A stretch of DNA of 64,000 nt from Novosphingobium umbonatum (GCF_004005905.1 NZ_SACO01000003.1:1-64000); one strand, 5' to 3'; counted from the first letter of the stretch, positions 35,652 to 45,300 are shown. The notes: generated by a model from the sequence alone, not told the origin. Numbers and translations are program-made.

Positions 35652-37190
35652 CTATGCCGCCATGCCGAAATAGGAACTGTGCCCACCCATGCCGGTTTGC
35701 GATTTGCCATCAAACCGGCTGACCAGATCGATCAGCGCCGTTGTTTCGTTTGCAAGGGCGCGAAGGGCGGCGTTGCTTTCCTCCACCATGGCGGCGTTTT
35801 GCTGCGTGGACGAATCGAGCGAGGAGAAGGTTTCGTTCACCCGCGCCAGATCCTTGGCATTGTCCACCGCCGCGCGGGCGATGCCATCCACGGCCATGCT
35901 GATTTCCATCACCTGCGTGATAATGCCCTGCAAGGCTTCACCGGTGTGCTGCACCTCGGTCACGCCTTCGCTGACATGGGTGGTCGATGTGTCGATCAAC
36001 GCTTTGATGCCATTGGCCGCGTCCGCGCTGCGTTGCGCCAGCGCGCGGACCTCGTTGGCCACCACGGCAAAGCCCTTGCCCGAATCGCCTGCACGGGCCG
36101 CTTCCACGCCTGCATTGAGCGCCAGAAGATTGGTCTGGAACGCGATGCCGTCGATCAGTGTGATGATCTGGCGGATTTCGGCGGCGGATTTTTCCACCTG
36201 CTCCATGGTGTTCATGGCGCGGCGGGCGACTTCCTGCCCTTCCTCCGCTGCCTTTTGCGCCACGGTCAGCGCCTCGTTGACGGAGGAGGCATGTTGCGCG
36301 GTCGTATGGGCGGCGGCAACCAGGCGGTTCATGGCGCTGGAGGCCTGTTCCACATTGGAGGCCTGCTGTTCGGTGCGGCGGGCTAGATCATCGCTGGCGC
36401 TGCGCATTTCAGACGAACCGGCCTGAATATGGCGCGAGGCCTGCGAGACATTGCCCACCATTTCGGAAAGGTCCTGCGCGCTCTGGTTGAAATTGTTGCG
36501 CAGGTCTTCGAAATGGTCGGGGAAGGGGTTGTCGATGCGATAGGCCAGATTGCCCTTGGCCAGCGCATGCAGGCCCGCGCCGATTTGCTGCACCACCTCG
36601 GACTGGATCGCCTCGGTCCGGTCACGTTCCAGATCGGCCAGTTTTGCCGCCCGTTCCTTCTCGATCTGGGCATAGCTTTGTGCCAGCATCAGGCCTTCAA
36701 GCCGCTTGGCAAGCACTACCAGTACGGCGGTTTCCACCACCACCACCACCGCGTGCAGGATCACGCGCTGCAAATCGCCGCCTCCGTTGAACACCAGCGA
36801 AGGCGCGGCAAAATTAAGCACCAGATGATGCACCGCCGTAACGCCAGCGGCCGCCAGCACCGGCCGCCAATCCACCAGCACCGGCAAAAGCGCGATGATG
36901 GCAAAGAACACCATATGCAGGTCGATCAACCATGCGCTGCCGCTCCATTGATAGAGCAGGATCGCCGGATAGAGCGGCAGCGTGGCGCCCAGTACAATAC
37001 GCGACATCACATCGTCGCGCCCCTGCATCACCATCAGGCTGGGCAGGGCGCCCACAGCCAAGGCCAGCACCAGCGGCACAAAGCCGCTGCCGGCAAAGAA
37101 GCAGCCCAGCGCAATGATGGCAGCGCTGATCCAGCATACAAACATCAGCGCTTTGGCGCCTTGTTGTCGCAGCCGCTCGATATCTTCCAT
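35652..37190 (-). CDS. Methyl-accepting chemotaxis protein without large periplasmic domain
   Basis: A 512-residue chemoreceptor. The first about 175 residues form roughly six membrane helices with short loops, not the usual two helices around a periplasmic sensor. A HAMP-like linker follows, then the signalling domain with hairpin tip [20 protein letters not shown] and [13 protein letters not shown]. It probably senses a membrane-associated or energy-related signal. AAGGACC precedes the ATG. A small membrane-protein gene ends 11 nt upstream, so the two may be co-expressed. No other che genes are in the window. Confidence 0.9.
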   Translation of the reverse strand: MEDIERLRQQGAKALMFVCWISAAIIALGCFFAGSGFVPLVLALAVGALPSLMVMQGRDDVMSRIVLGATLPLYPAILLYQWSGSAWLIDLHMVFFAIIALLPVLVDWRPVLAAAGVTAVHHLVLNFAAPSLVFNGGGDLQRVILHAVVVVVETAVLVVLAKRLEGLMLAQSYAQIEKERAAKLADLERDRTEAIQSEVVQQIGAGLHALAKGNLAYRIDNPFPDHFEDLRNNFNQSAQDLSEMVGNVSQASRHIQAGSSEMRSASDDLARRTEQQASNVEQASSAMNRLVAAAHTTAQHASSVNEALTVAQKAAEEGQEVARRAMNTMEQVEKSAAEIRQIITLIDGIAFQTNLLALNAGVEAARAGDSGKGFAVVANEVRALAQRSADAANGIKALIDTSTTHVSEGVTEVQHTGEALQGIITQVMEISMAVDGIARAAVDNAKDLARVNETFSSLDSSTQQNAAMVEESNAALRALANETTALIDLVSRFDGKSQTGMGGHSSYFGMAA

Positions 37191-37201
37191 TTAACGGTCC
37201 T

Positions 37202-37588
37202 TCATGGGGTGGTTTGAGGTGGTTGTTGTGCCATCGGTGCGGGGGACACTTCTGATGATTGGCCTGACGGGTTTGAATTCATGGTGCAAAGCAGGTCGGG
37301 TGCGGCCAAGGGCAGGATCCCTTGCCGCAACGCATCCAGCGCCGAGGTCGATCCTGCACCCTGCACCACAATGCTGCCCGGCAGTCGCCCTGCGCCCAGC
37401 AAGGCTTCTCCACGCGTATGGGCAAAGGAAAGTGCTTCCTGTCGGTCCAGCGCGACCAGCAGCAGGGGCTGGCCTGCCCTTGGCCACAGGGTGCAAACGG
37501 CCAGAACGATGGCCAGCACACTCCCTTGCGCCAAAGCGAGGCGCTTGGAGCCCGTGGCGGGCAGGGCAGAGGCTGATGGTATAGGCAT
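37202..37588 (-). CDS. Hypothetical small membrane-anchored protein upstream of the chemoreceptor
   Basis: A 128-residue product is not recognised. From the ATG at 37588 it has one membrane helix (GSVLAIVLAVCTLW, about 22-36), a predicted outside segment with VQGAGSTSALDALRQGILPL, and a Pro/Gln-rich tail. Longer starts up to 37663 exist. It ends 11 nt before the chemoreceptor start, and its stop is followed by that gene's ribosome binding site. A joint role is inferred from spacing only. Confidence 0.5.
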   Translation of the reverse strand: MPIPSASALPATGSKRLALAQGSVLAIVLAVCTLWPRAGQPLLLVALDRQEALSFAHTRGEALLGAGRLPGSIVVQGAGSTSALDALRQGILPLAAPDLLCTMNSNPSGQSSEVSPAPMAQQPPQTTP

Positions 37589-37745
37589 ATTGGCGACCTG
37601 TTTTGGTGCCTTGGTATAGGCCCTTTGCTCTTGGGATTTCCCTTGGGGGCACCTAGGGGGCAATGCGTGGGTAACGGGGCCAATTCGCTTACCGTGATGG
37701 TTTGAATGCTTGGCAGCGGGGCGGGCAAGCGGCTAGGGTCGGGCC

Positions 37746-38705
37746 ATGACTGAAGCTTTTAGCGATGCCCGCCCCGCCAGCTCCGACCATTGGGAGCAGC
37801 AATATCTCAACCTGATGCGCCGCATCCGCGATGAAGGCGATTTTCGCGGCGACCGGACTGGCGTTGGCACCAGCTCGATCTTCGGGGCCACCATCCGTTG
37901 CGATCTGTCGGATGGGCAGATGCCCTTGGTGACCACCAAGCGCGTTTACTGGAAAACCGCCACGCGCGAATTCCTGTGGTTCCTGACCGGTGACACAAAT
38001 ATCCGAAAACTGTGCGAGCAGGGCGTGGAGATCTGGACCGACTGGCCGCTGGACCGCTATCGCCGCGAGACGGGCGAGGAGATCAGCCGCAAGGATTTTT
38101 CCGCGCGGATCGTTGCGGACGATGAATTTGCAGCGCGCTGGGGCGATCTGGGGCCGGTCTATGGCAAGCAATGGGTCAATTGGCCGGTTTATGAGCCTGC
38201 AGGTGATGGGCTGTTCCGTCAGCGGCCGCAGGGCATCAATCAGGTGGCCGAAGTGGTGCATAGCCTGAAAAACAATCCGGGCAGCCGCCGCCATATTGTC
38301 GAAGGCTGGAATGTGGCCGAACTGGACCGGATGGCTCTGCCGCCCTGTCACAAGACCTATCAGTTCCATGTGGCGGATGGGAAACTGTCAGGCTTGCTCT
38401 ATCAACGCAGCGCCGATCTGGTGCTGGGCGTGCCGTTCAACCTGTGGGGCGCGGCTTTGTTCATCCGCCTGTTGGCCCAGCAATGCGATCTGGAGCCGGG
38501 GGAGCTGGTCTGGATGGGGGGCGATGTTCACCTCTATTCCAACCACGCAGAAGTGGTGGAGCAGCAATTGCAGCGCGTACCGCAGGGGGCGCCAAGGCTG
38601 GAGATTGCTCGACGTCCTGAAACGATCTTTGATTATGCAATCGAGGACTTTGTCGTGCATGATTACGCCCCGCAAGGCGCGCTAACGGCGCCGGTGGCGG
38701 TGTAA
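37746..38705 (+). CDS. thyA: Thymidylate synthase
   Basis: Methylates dUMP to dTMP using methylene-THF. RTGVGTSSIFG carries the phosphate-binding Arg, the catalytic Cys201 is in ALPPCHKTYQFHV, and QRSADLVLGVPFN and GDVHLYSNH complete the active site. At 319 residues it is longer than E. coli ThyA (264) because of an N-terminal extension and an insert near 100-160, common in alphaproteobacteria. Confidence 0.97.
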   Translation: MTEAFSDARPASSDHWEQQYLNLMRRIRDEGDFRGDRTGVGTSSIFGATIRCDLSDGQMPLVTTKRVYWKTATREFLWFLTGDTNIRKLCEQGVEIWTDWPLDRYRRETGEEISRKDFSARIVADDEFAARWGDLGPVYGKQWVNWPVYEPAGDGLFRQRPQGINQVAEVVHSLKNNPGSRRHIVEGWNVAELDRMALPPCHKTYQFHVADGKLSGLLYQRSADLVLGVPFNLWGAALFIRLLAQQCDLEPGELVWMGGDVHLYSNHAEVVEQQLQRVPQGAPRLEIARRPETIFDYAIEDFVVHDYAPQGALTAPVAV

Positions 38706-38834
38706 GGCAGGTCTGAACGACTGATTTCCCACCTGATTTCCAAAGTGATTCGGGCGGGGCAGGGATAATAGCCTCCTTCGCCCCGCTCAAAAACCAGCAA
38801 AATGGGGCTTTGGAAAAAACCTTCAAAAAGTTCG

Positions 38835-38863
38835 TTGACAGCCCCCCGAACCTGACCTAGAGG
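38835..38863 (+). promoter_or_regulatory. Promoter of tRNA-Asp
   Basis: TTGACA (38835-38840), a 17-nt spacer and TAGAGG (38858-38863) end 44 nt before the tRNA 5' end. A near-consensus sigma-70-type promoter. Confidence 0.75.
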
Positions 38864-38907
38864 CGCGTCACCCCAAGGGGCGCTGCCCTGAAGGAAACGA
38901 GAAGTGA

Positions 38908-38984
38908 GCGGGTGTAGCTCAGTTGGTTAGAGTATCGGCCTGTCACGCCGAGGGTCGCGGGTTCGAGCCCCGTCACTCGCGCCA
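38908..38984 (+). tRNA. tRNA-Asp (GTC)
   Basis: Acceptor GCGGGTG with CACTCGC (one G-T pair), anticodon GTC in CGGCCTGTCACGCCG, T loop TTCGAGC, discriminator G, CCA encoded. Confidence 0.97.
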
Positions 38985-39020
38985 TCTTGGGGAATTTTCC
39001 TTGCTTATAAGGAAAGCAAC

Positions 39021-39046
39021 AAGCCCGCTTCGTGCGGGCTTTTTTG
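39021..39046 (+). terminator. Intrinsic terminator after tRNA-Asp
   Basis: AAGCCCGC (39021-39028) pairs with GCGGGCTT (39034-39041) and TTTTTG follows. Confidence 0.88.
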
Positions 39047-39092
39047 CGTCTGGCGTGGACGCATTAGCGCGATCATCAACCGGCGCGGGTTT

Positions 39093-39308
39093 TTAACCCC
39101 AGCGGCCGGTTTCCATCCAGATCAGAAAACGGCGCAAGGGCAGCAGCCACACCACGCCCAGCGCGATATAGGCCAGCGTCTGCACCGCCACCGGCCATCC
39201 GGCCATGAAAGGCGCCAGATAACGCGCCACCGCCCCTGCATAGACCAGCAGGCCCAGCAGCAGCGCCAGCACGCCAAAGGGAATGCGCCATGTGGGCTGT
39301 TTGCGCAT
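39093..39308 (-). CDS. DUF2842 family membrane protein
   Basis: A 71-residue protein with two helices, of the pattern RKQPTWRIPFGVLAL ... GWPVAVQTLAYIALGVVW ... LPLRRFLIWMETGRW. This is the alphaproteobacterial DUF2842 family of unknown function. Its ATG overlaps the stop of the 5-FCL gene, so it is the last gene of the zapA-ssrS-fau-DUF2842 block. Confidence 0.85.
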   Translation of the reverse strand: MRKQPTWRIPFGVLALLLGLLVYAGAVARYLAPFMAGWPVAVQTLAYIALGVVWLLPLRRFLIWMETGRWG

Positions 39309-39880
39309 TATAGCTCTCCGTACAGGCGGGATGGGGTGATGATGGCCCGCAGCGGCACATCATGGGCTTCACAGGGCAGGCTTTCGACCATCTGGCAATC
39401 CCACGCCATGCCTAGCGCGGTGACGCCCGCATTGGCGGCCAGCCAGCGGTCATAATGCCCGCCGCCCTGGCCCAGCCTTTGGCCTTCTGCGGTAAAACCT
39501 ACCAAGGGCACGAACACCAGATCGGGATCGGCAAAGGGCGCATCCGGCGCGGGCTGTGGCGCACCATAGGGGCCGGTCACCAGTTCCTCGTCATCATAGG
39601 GATTGCGCCAGAGTTTGAACTGCATCGGCGCACCCTTTTCGGCAAACCATGGCAAGGCGACCTGTCGGCCGTTCTCGCTGAACCATTTGGCATAGGATCG
39701 CGTGGGCGCTTCGCCATGGATGGCGTGATAGACGGCAACCGTGGCGCCCTCGGCGGCCAGATTGGCCACCATCACCGGCGGGCGCAAAAACATCAGCGCG
39801 CGGATGGTTTGAGGCAGGCTGTCGACATGGTCCTTGCGCGCTTTGCGCAAACGCTCACGCAGCGCTTTCTTTTCATCCAT
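39308..39880 (-). CDS. 5-formyltetrahydrofolate cyclo-ligase
   Basis: Converts 5-formyl-THF to 5,10-methenyl-THF with ATP. MDEKKALRERLRKARK is the family start, and GFTAEGQRLGQGGGHYDRW is the ATP/substrate motif. The 190-residue form starting at 39880 was chosen; a longer frame to 40009 would run into the 6S RNA. As in many proteobacteria it is encoded just downstream of 6S RNA. Confidence 0.93.
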   Translation of the reverse strand: MDEKKALRERLRKARKDHVDSLPQTIRALMFLRPPVMVANLAAEGATVAVYHAIHGEAPTRSYAKWFSENGRQVALPWFAEKGAPMQFKLWRNPYDDEELVTGPYGAPQPAPDAPFADPDLVFVPLVGFTAEGQRLGQGGGHYDRWLAANAGVTALGMAWDCQMVESLPCEAHDVPLRAIITPSRLYGEL

Positions 39881-39934
39881 CGCAGCCGCTCCGCAACATG
39901 GGTTTTGCGCAAGCACGGCGCAGGAAAAGGGTAG

Positions 39935-40099
39935 GGTGACGGGACCACCATGGGCCGTTTGCCGGGAAATCCTCTGACGCCTCGACGTCAGGTGGGGACC
40001 ATGTACCATGAACCAGGGTTCGCGGCAGGGACAGCCCCCTAGGATTGCTTATAGCCTCAGGGATTTTCATGCGGCTCGCACCGGGCAGTTCCCGTCGCC
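39935..40099 (-). ncRNA. ssrS: 6S RNA
   Basis: The segment lies between zapA and the 5-FCL gene in the conserved order zapA-ssrS-fau. A promoter with 17-nt spacing ends a few bases upstream. The 5' arm GGCGACGGGA (40099-40090) pairs with the 3' arm beginning TCCCGTC (39944-39938), giving a closed RNA of about 165 nt, the size of 6S RNA. An inner stem pairs AAATCC-CTGA with TCAGAGGATTT across a partly open middle. 6S RNA mimics an open promoter and sequesters housekeeping RNA polymerase. Ends are estimated. Confidence 0.8.
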
Positions 40100-40103
40100 T
40101 TCC

Positions 40104-40132
40104 TATGTAGGCGCTATGGGGCTTTATCTCAA
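40104..40132 (-). promoter_or_regulatory. Promoter of 6S RNA
   Basis: On the minus strand TTGAGA (40132-40127), a 17-nt spacer and TACATA (40109-40104) directly precede the 6S RNA 5' arm and follow the zapA stop. Confidence 0.7.
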
Positions 40133-40148
40133 CCCCTGCCGGTTTTAT

Positions 40149-40481
40149 TCAGGCCAGCACTTCCAATTGGCTGGCCAGCTTCTCGATCTTTTCCGCGACG
40201 GCATTAATCCGTTCGGCCAGCATCGGGTCCTGCGTCACCGAAACCAGCGTGGGTGCAGGCGCGGCGGCCAGAGCAGCCGATTCGCGCAATTCGTTCAATT
40301 CATCGGCCAGCAGCAATGAGGCGAACAGCAGCGAGCGCACCTCGCTTTGCGCGGTGGTGGCGGGTTGATCGACCAGCTTTTCATCGATCATCCGGCCCAG
40401 ATGGATGACATGGGCCTCTTCACCCTCGGCGCAGGCCACGGCATAATCGCGCCCGCCGATCAAGAGATTGACCTTGCTCAT
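40149..40481 (-). CDS. zapA: Cell division protein ZapA
   Basis: A 110-residue FtsZ-ring-associated protein. The N-terminal domain is SKVNLLIGGRDYAVACAEGE, and a coiled coil follows (LLFASLLLADELNELRE onward). It crosslinks FtsZ filaments. The ATG overlaps the stop of the upstream coiled-coil gene, as in the Caulobacter zauP-zapA pair. Confidence 0.92.
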   Translation of the reverse strand: MSKVNLLIGGRDYAVACAEGEEAHVIHLGRMIDEKLVDQPATTAQSEVRSLLFASLLLADELNELRESAALAAAPAPTLVSVTQDPMLAERINAVAEKIEKLASQLEVLA

Positions 40482-40708
40482 GCTTTTTCGCTCTCGACCT
40501 TGGCGATCAACGTGTCGATCTGTTCCAGCGCCTCGCCCACAACCTCGCGCAGACGTTCGTTCTGCACCTCGATTTTCACCGTATCGGCGGCCGTTTTCAA
40601 TTGCGCCATCCGCACCTTTTGCGTGGCCGCGCTCAAACGGTCCAGCGCAAGGCCAAGACGCTCCAGCGCGGTGTCGCAGTCGTTCTGGTCGGTCAAAGGT
40701 TGGATCAT
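40478..40708 (-). CDS. Small coiled-coil protein upstream of zapA, ZauP-like
   Basis: From the ATG at 40708 it encodes 76 residues that are almost entirely heptad-rich helix (ALERLGLALDRLSAATQKVR to the C-terminal EQIDTLIAKVESEKA). It overlaps zapA by 4 nt. In Caulobacter a coiled-coil protein encoded directly upstream of zapA (ZauP) partners ZapA at the Z-ring. Position, size and coiled coil fit, but sequence conservation cannot be tested here. A 12-codon longer start exists (40744). Confidence 0.7.
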   Translation of the reverse strand: MIQPLTDQNDCDTALERLGLALDRLSAATQKVRMAQLKTAADTVKIEVQNERLREVVGEALEQIDTLIAKVESEKA

Positions 40709-40898
40709 GCCTTGCTCGCTAGCGCAAAAAGAATGTGCATGCAAAGCATTGCCAGCGGTAATTGATGCGGATTAGGATACATCCATAGCCATTCAGCATC
40801 AGTGTAGAGGTTGACGGGGCAGGGGGCATCCGCAATGGAGCCCATGCGAATCGCAAGAGCGACAGCTTATGCATACCTATTCGGAGCCATCGAAGCTT

Positions 40899-42875
40899 AT
40901 GAGCACTTCCGCCCCGCGCCTGCAAAGCATGGCCAACGCCATTCGGGTACTTTCCATGGATGCGGTGCAAGCCGCCAACAGCGGACATCCCGGCATGCCT
41001 ATGGGCATGGCCGATGTGGCCACGGTGTTGTTCAGCAAGTTTCTGAAGTTCGATCCCGCCCAGCCGCGCTGGCCCGATCGTGACCGCTTCATCCTGTCGG
41101 CGGGCCATGGCTCGATGCTGATCTACAGCCTGCTGCATCTGACCGGCTATGAACAGCCCACGATCGAGGACATCAAGAAGTTCCGCCAGCTGCATTCGGT
41201 TTGCGCTGGTCACCCGGAAAACACCGAATTGCCCGGCGTGGAATGCACCACCGGCCCGCTGGGTCAGGGTCTGGCCATGTCGGTCGGCTTTGCGCTGGCC
41301 GAGCGTCACCTGAACGGTGTTTTCGGTGATGAGTTGGTCGACCACAAGACTTTCGTGATCGCGGGCGACGGTTGCATCATGGAAGGCATCAACCATGAAG
41401 CCATCGGCCTTGCCGGTCACCTGAAGCTGGGCCGTCTGGTTGTGCTGTGGGACGATAACCGCATCACCATCGATGGCGACACCGATCTGTCGACCAGCGA
41501 AGACGTGGCTGCGCGCTATGCCGCCACCGGTTGGCACACGGTGGCCTGCGATGGCCATGATTTTGCCGATATCGAACGCGCCATTGCCGAGGCCGTGGCC
41601 GATCCGCGCCCCTCGCTGGTGGCCTGCCGCACGATCATTGGCAAGGGCGCTCCTAACAAGCAGGGTGGCCATTCGGTGCATGGCGCGCCTTTGGGTGCTG
41701 CCGAAATCGAGGCGGCTCGTGCGGAACTGGGCTGGACCCTGCCTGCTTTCGAACTGCCCGAAGAAGTCGTGGCCGACTGGCGCGCTGCTGGCGTTCCGGG
41801 TGCCAAGGCCGCTGCCGAATGGGCGCAGCGTCTGGCCGCCGCGCCGCAGGGCGCTGAATTCAGCCGCCGCATGGCTGGCCAGCTGCCCGATCTGGCCGAG
41901 GCTGAAGCGACCTTTGCCGCTTGGTTGGAAGGCAGCCAGAAGGTTGCCACCCGCAAGGCCAGCGAATTGGCGCTGAGCGTCTTGACGCCGGTGGTGCCCG
42001 AAATGGTGGGCGGCTCGGCTGACCTTACCGGATCGAACCTGACCAAGACCAAGGCGACCACCGACCTGTCGGCGGATGATTATTCGGGCCGCTATGTGTC
42101 CTATGGCATCCGCGAATTCGGCATGGCCGCGGCCATGAACGGCATGGCGCTGCATGGCGGCATCCTGCCCTATGGCGGCACGTTCCTCGTCTTCTCGGAT
42201 TACTGCCGCAATGCCATTCGTATGTCTGCTTTGCAGAAGGCGAAGGTGGTCTATGTCCTGACGCACGATTCGATTGGCCTTGGCGAGGATGGTCCGACCC
42301 ATCAGCCGATCGAACATGTGATGTCGATGCGCATGATCCCGAATCTGGAAGTGTTCCGTCCGGCGGATGTGATTGAAACGGCTGAATGCTGGATGCTGGC
42401 CCTGCAGAATGAGGGCACGCCCAGCGTGCTGGCGCTGACCCGCCAGAATCTGCCGCAATTGCGCAAGTCGGGCCCGAACCTTTCGGCCAAGGGCGCCTAT
42501 CGCCTGATCGCGGCCGAAGCTCCCCGCAAGGTGGTGCTGGTGGCCACGGGCAGCGAGGTGGAAATTGCCGCCGCCGTGCGTGACAAGCTGGAAGCAGCTG
42601 GCGTGGGTGCCGACGTGGTGTCGATGCCTTCGATGAGCCGCTTCTATGCACAGGATGCGGAATATGTGGCCGATGTGCTGCCCGCCAATGTGCTGCGTGT
42701 CAGTATCGAGGCTGGCACCACCTTCGGCTGGGAGCGCGTGACGGGCCTTGAAGGTCTGCGCTTTGGCATCGACTCGTTTGGCGCCTCGGCGCCGGCCGAC
42801 CAGCTGTATGACTATTTCGGTCTTACCGCTGAAAAGATCGCGCCGCAGGTTCTGGCGGCAGTGACGAACAACTGA
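40899..42875 (+). CDS. tkt: Transketolase
   Basis: ThDP enzyme of the pentose phosphate pathway, 658 residues. It has [17 protein letters not shown] at the N-terminus, the ThDP motif around [28 protein letters not shown] and the pyrimidine-domain [20 protein letters not shown]. The start is uncertain between ATG 40869 and ATG 40899; the latter fits family alignments. It is divergent from the zapA genes and followed 10 nt later by gap. Confidence 0.95.
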   Translation: MSTSAPRLQSMANAIRVLSMDAVQAANSGHPGMPMGMADVATVLFSKFLKFDPAQPRWPDRDRFILSAGHGSMLIYSLLHLTGYEQPTIEDIKKFRQLHSVCAGHPENTELPGVECTTGPLGQGLAMSVGFALAERHLNGVFGDELVDHKTFVIAGDGCIMEGINHEAIGLAGHLKLGRLVVLWDDNRITIDGDTDLSTSEDVAARYAATGWHTVACDGHDFADIERAIAEAVADPRPSLVACRTIIGKGAPNKQGGHSVHGAPLGAAEIEAARAELGWTLPAFELPEEVVADWRAAGVPGAKAAAEWAQRLAAAPQGAEFSRRMAGQLPDLAEAEATFAAWLEGSQKVATRKASELALSVLTPVVPEMVGGSADLTGSNLTKTKATTDLSADDYSGRYVSYGIREFGMAAAMNGMALHGGILPYGGTFLVFSDYCRNAIRMSALQKAKVVYVLTHDSIGLGEDGPTHQPIEHVMSMRMIPNLEVFRPADVIETAECWMLALQNEGTPSVLALTRQNLPQLRKSGPNLSAKGAYRLIAAEAPRKVVLVATGSEVEIAAAVRDKLEAAGVGADVVSMPSMSRFYAQDAEYVADVLPANVLRVSIEAGTTFGWERVTGLEGLRFGIDSFGASAPADQLYDYFGLTAEKIAPQVLAAVTNN

Positions 42876-42885
42876 GGAGGAATTC

Positions 42886-43893
42886 ATGGCTGTGAAGGTT
42901 GCCATTAACGGATTTGGTCGCATCGGTCGCAATGTGGCCCGCGCCATTCTGGAACGCCCCGATTGCGGGCTGGAACTGGTCTCGATCAACGATCTGGCCG
43001 ATGCCAAGGCCAATGCTCTCCTCTTCAAGCGCGACAGCGTGCATGGCGCCTATCCGGGCACCGTGGAAGTTGACGGCAATGATCTGATCATCGACGGCAA
43101 GCGCATTCAGGTGACCGCCGAGAAGGACCCCGCCAATCTGCCGCATGCCGCCAATGGCATCGACATTGCGCTGGAATGCACCGGCTTCTTCACCGACAAG
43201 GCCTCGGCGGGTAAGCATCTGACCGCCGGTGCCAAGCGCGTGCTGATCTCGGCGCCTGCCAAGGGCGTGGACAAGACGGTTGTGTTCGGCGTGAACCATC
43301 AGGAACTGACCGCAGAACACCTGATCGTGTCGAACGCTTCTTGCACCACCAACTGTCTGGCTCCCTTTGCCAAGGTTCTGCATGAAGCCATTGGCATCGA
43401 ACGCGGTCTGATGACCACGATCCACAGCTACACCAACGACCAGAAGATCCTTGACCAGATCCACAAGGACCCCCGTCGTGCCCGCGCTGCGGCTCTGAAC
43501 ATGATCCCCACCAGCACCGGTGCGGCTGTGGCTGTGGGCGAAGTGCTGCCCGAACTGAAGGGCAAGCTGGACGGTTCCTCGATCCGCGTCCCGACCCCCA
43601 ACGTGTCGGTGGTGGACCTGACCTTCACCCCCAAGCGCGACACCACGCTGGAAGAAGTCAACGCGGTGCTCAAGGCTGCTGCCGAAGGCGAACTGAAGGG
43701 CGTGTTGGGCTACACCGACGAGCCGCTGGTTTCGATCGACTTCAACCACGATCCGCATAGCTCGACCATCGACAGCCTCGAAACCGCCGTGCTGGAAGGC
43801 AAGCTGGTGCGCGTGCTGAGCTGGTACGACAATGAATGGGGCTTCTCCAACCGTATGCTCGACACCGCCGGGCAGATGGCGAAGTTCCTTTAA
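42886..43893 (+). CDS. gap: Glyceraldehyde-3-phosphate dehydrogenase, type I
   Basis: NAD-dependent oxidation of G3P in glycolysis. The Rossmann start is [15 protein letters not shown], the catalytic Cys153 is in [13 protein letters not shown], and the Arg site is MIPTSTGAA. The length is 335 residues. GAGGAGGAATTC precedes the ATG, 10 nt after the tkt stop. A terminator follows. Confidence 0.98.
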   Translation: MAVKVAINGFGRIGRNVARAILERPDCGLELVSINDLADAKANALLFKRDSVHGAYPGTVEVDGNDLIIDGKRIQVTAEKDPANLPHAANGIDIALECTGFFTDKASAGKHLTAGAKRVLISAPAKGVDKTVVFGVNHQELTAEHLIVSNASCTTNCLAPFAKVLHEAIGIERGLMTTIHSYTNDQKILDQIHKDPRRARAAALNMIPTSTGAAVAVGEVLPELKGKLDGSSIRVPTPNVSVVDLTFTPKRDTTLEEVNAVLKAAAEGELKGVLGYTDEPLVSIDFNHDPHSSTIDSLETAVLEGKLVRVLSWYDNEWGFSNRMLDTAGQMAKFL

Positions 43894-43902
43894 GGACCAA
43901 GC

Positions 43903-43932
43903 AGGCGGGAGGGGAAACCTTCCCGCCTTTTT
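43903..43932 (+). terminator. Intrinsic terminator after gap
   Basis: AGGCGGGAGG pairs with CCTTCCCGCCT, with one bulged base, and TTTTTT follows. Confidence 0.85.
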
Positions 43933-43981
43933 TCACACGTAAGACGCTTCGCAAGGTTCGCCTGCGGAAAAAGGGGTATTC

Positions 43982-45178
43982 ATGGCTTTTCGCAAGCTGG
44001 ATGATTTGGGCGATGTGACCGGTAAGGTCGCTCTGGTCCGTGTGGATTTCAACCTGCCGATGCAGGATGGCGCGGTGACGGAAGACACCCGCGTGCGCGC
44101 TGTGGCGCCCACCATTCTGGAACTGGCCGACAAGGGCGCGAAAGTGCTGCTGCTAGCGCATTTTGGCCGTCCCAAGGGCAATCGCGTTCCCGACCAGTCG
44201 CTGAGCATGGTGATTGGCGCGGTGGAAAAGGTTCTGGGCCGCGAAGTGATGTTCGTGCCCGAAATCGCCGGTGACATTGTGGCGCAGGCCGTGGGCATTC
44301 TTCAGCCCGGCGGCATTGCCTGCCTTGAAAACACCCGCTTCTGGGCTGGTGAGGAAAAGAACGACCCCGAACTGGCCAAGGCGATTGCCGCCAATGGCGA
44401 TTTCTACGTCAACGACGCTTTCTCCGCCGCGCATCGCGCCCATGCCTCGACCGAAGGTCTGGCCCATCTGCTGCCCGCCTATGCCGGTCGCTCGATGCAG
44501 GCTGAACTGGAAGCTCTGGGCAAGGCGCTGGACGCTCCGGAAAAGCCGGTCGCCGCTGTGGTTGGCGGGGCCAAGGTCTCGTCCAAGCTGGATGTTCTGA
44601 AGCATCTGGTGACCAAGGTGGATCACCTGATCATCGGCGGCGGCATGGCCAACACCTTCCTCGCCGCCAATGGCGTCGATGTGGGCAAGAGCCTGTGCGA
44701 GCATGACCTGACCCCCACCGCGCTGGAAATTCTGGAAGCGGCGGACAAGTCGGGCTGCACCGTGCACCTGCCCTATGAAGTGGTGGTGTCCAAGACGTTT
44801 GAAGCCAATCCGCCTTCCTTGCGCACCTGCAATGTGCATGAAGTGGCCGCCGACGAGATGATCCTCGATGTTGGCCCTTCGGCGGTGGAAGCTTTGGCCG
44901 ATGCGCTCAAGACCTGCAAGACGCTGGTGTGGAATGGCCCGATGGGCGCGTTTGAAACCACGCCGTTTGACGCGGCTACCGTGGCTCTGGCGCGCATTGC
45001 CGCGGCGCTGACCAAGGAAGGCTCGCTGGTGTCGGTGGCCGGTGGCGGGGATACCGTTGCTGCGTTGCACCATGCGGGCGTAGCCGCTGATTTCTCCTAT
45101 ATTTCGACGGCAGGCGGTGCCTTCCTCGAATGGATGGAAGGTCGCGAATTGCCGGGCGTCAAGGCGCTCGAAATCTAA
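43982..45178 (+). CDS. pgk: Phosphoglycerate kinase
   Basis: Transfers phosphate between 1,3-bisphosphoglycerate and [15 protein letters not shown] and AHFGRPKG are the N-domain substrate motifs. [20 protein letters not shown] and GPMGAFE form the nucleotide side. The length is 398 residues. It has its own leader after the gap terminator, so it may be a separate unit or read-through. Confidence 0.98.
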   Translation: MAFRKLDDLGDVTGKVALVRVDFNLPMQDGAVTEDTRVRAVAPTILELADKGAKVLLLAHFGRPKGNRVPDQSLSMVIGAVEKVLGREVMFVPEIAGDIVAQAVGILQPGGIACLENTRFWAGEEKNDPELAKAIAANGDFYVNDAFSAAHRAHASTEGLAHLLPAYAGRSMQAELEALGKALDAPEKPVAAVVGGAKVSSKLDVLKHLVTKVDHLIIGGGMANTFLAANGVDVGKSLCEHDLTPTALEILEAADKSGCTVHLPYEVVVSKTFEANPPSLRTCNVHEVAADEMILDVGPSAVEALADALKTCKTLVWNGPMGAFETTPFDAATVALARIAAALTKEGSLVSVAGGGDTVAALHHAGVAADFSYISTAGGAFLEWMEGRELPGVKALEI

Positions 45179-45189
45179 GACTTTTTTCA

Positions 45190-45225
45190 CCCGCCCGGTT
45201 GCGCTTGCGCTCCGGGCGGGTTATT
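45190..45225. terminator. Terminator after pgk
   Basis: A perfect 9-bp stem, CCCGCCCGG (45190-45198) with CCGGGCGGG (45212-45220), followed by TTATT. CTTTTTTCA precedes it. Confidence 0.75.
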
Positions 45226-45236
45226 CGGCCTCTATG

Positions 45237-45250
45237 TGCATACCTATGCA
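45237..45250. promoter_or_regulatory. Operator-like palindrome upstream of fbaB
   Basis: TGCATA-CC-TATGCA is a perfect inverted repeat with a 2-nt spacer, 51 nt before the fbaB start. Eleven of its bases (TGCATACCTAT) recur at 40870-40880 beside the tkt start, suggesting a shared regulator of sugar-phosphate genes. No regulator is assigned. Confidence 0.45.
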
Positions 45251-45300
45251 TGGATATGTTGCAGTGCACATGGCGGGCTACTTGCAGACAGGGAAGAGTT

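Noticed and set aside
37191..37652. Alternative minus frame overlapping the small membrane protein gene
   Set aside because: Low-complexity Arg/Pro-rich product and no ribosome binding site; the other frame has a membrane helix and better spacing to the chemoreceptor.
38754..38786. GCGGGGC/GCCCCGC inverted repeat after thyA as a terminator
   Set aside because: The 7-bp arms are 19 nt apart and no T-run follows, so it was not listed.
39881..40009. Longer N-terminus of the 5-FCL protein
   Set aside because: It would run into the predicted 6S RNA and adds a sequence unlike the family start MDEKKALRERLRKARK.
40719..43028. A 769-residue minus-strand frame across tkt
   Set aside because: Antisense shadow of transketolase, with His/Gln/Arg-rich composition typical of reversed GC-rich genes.
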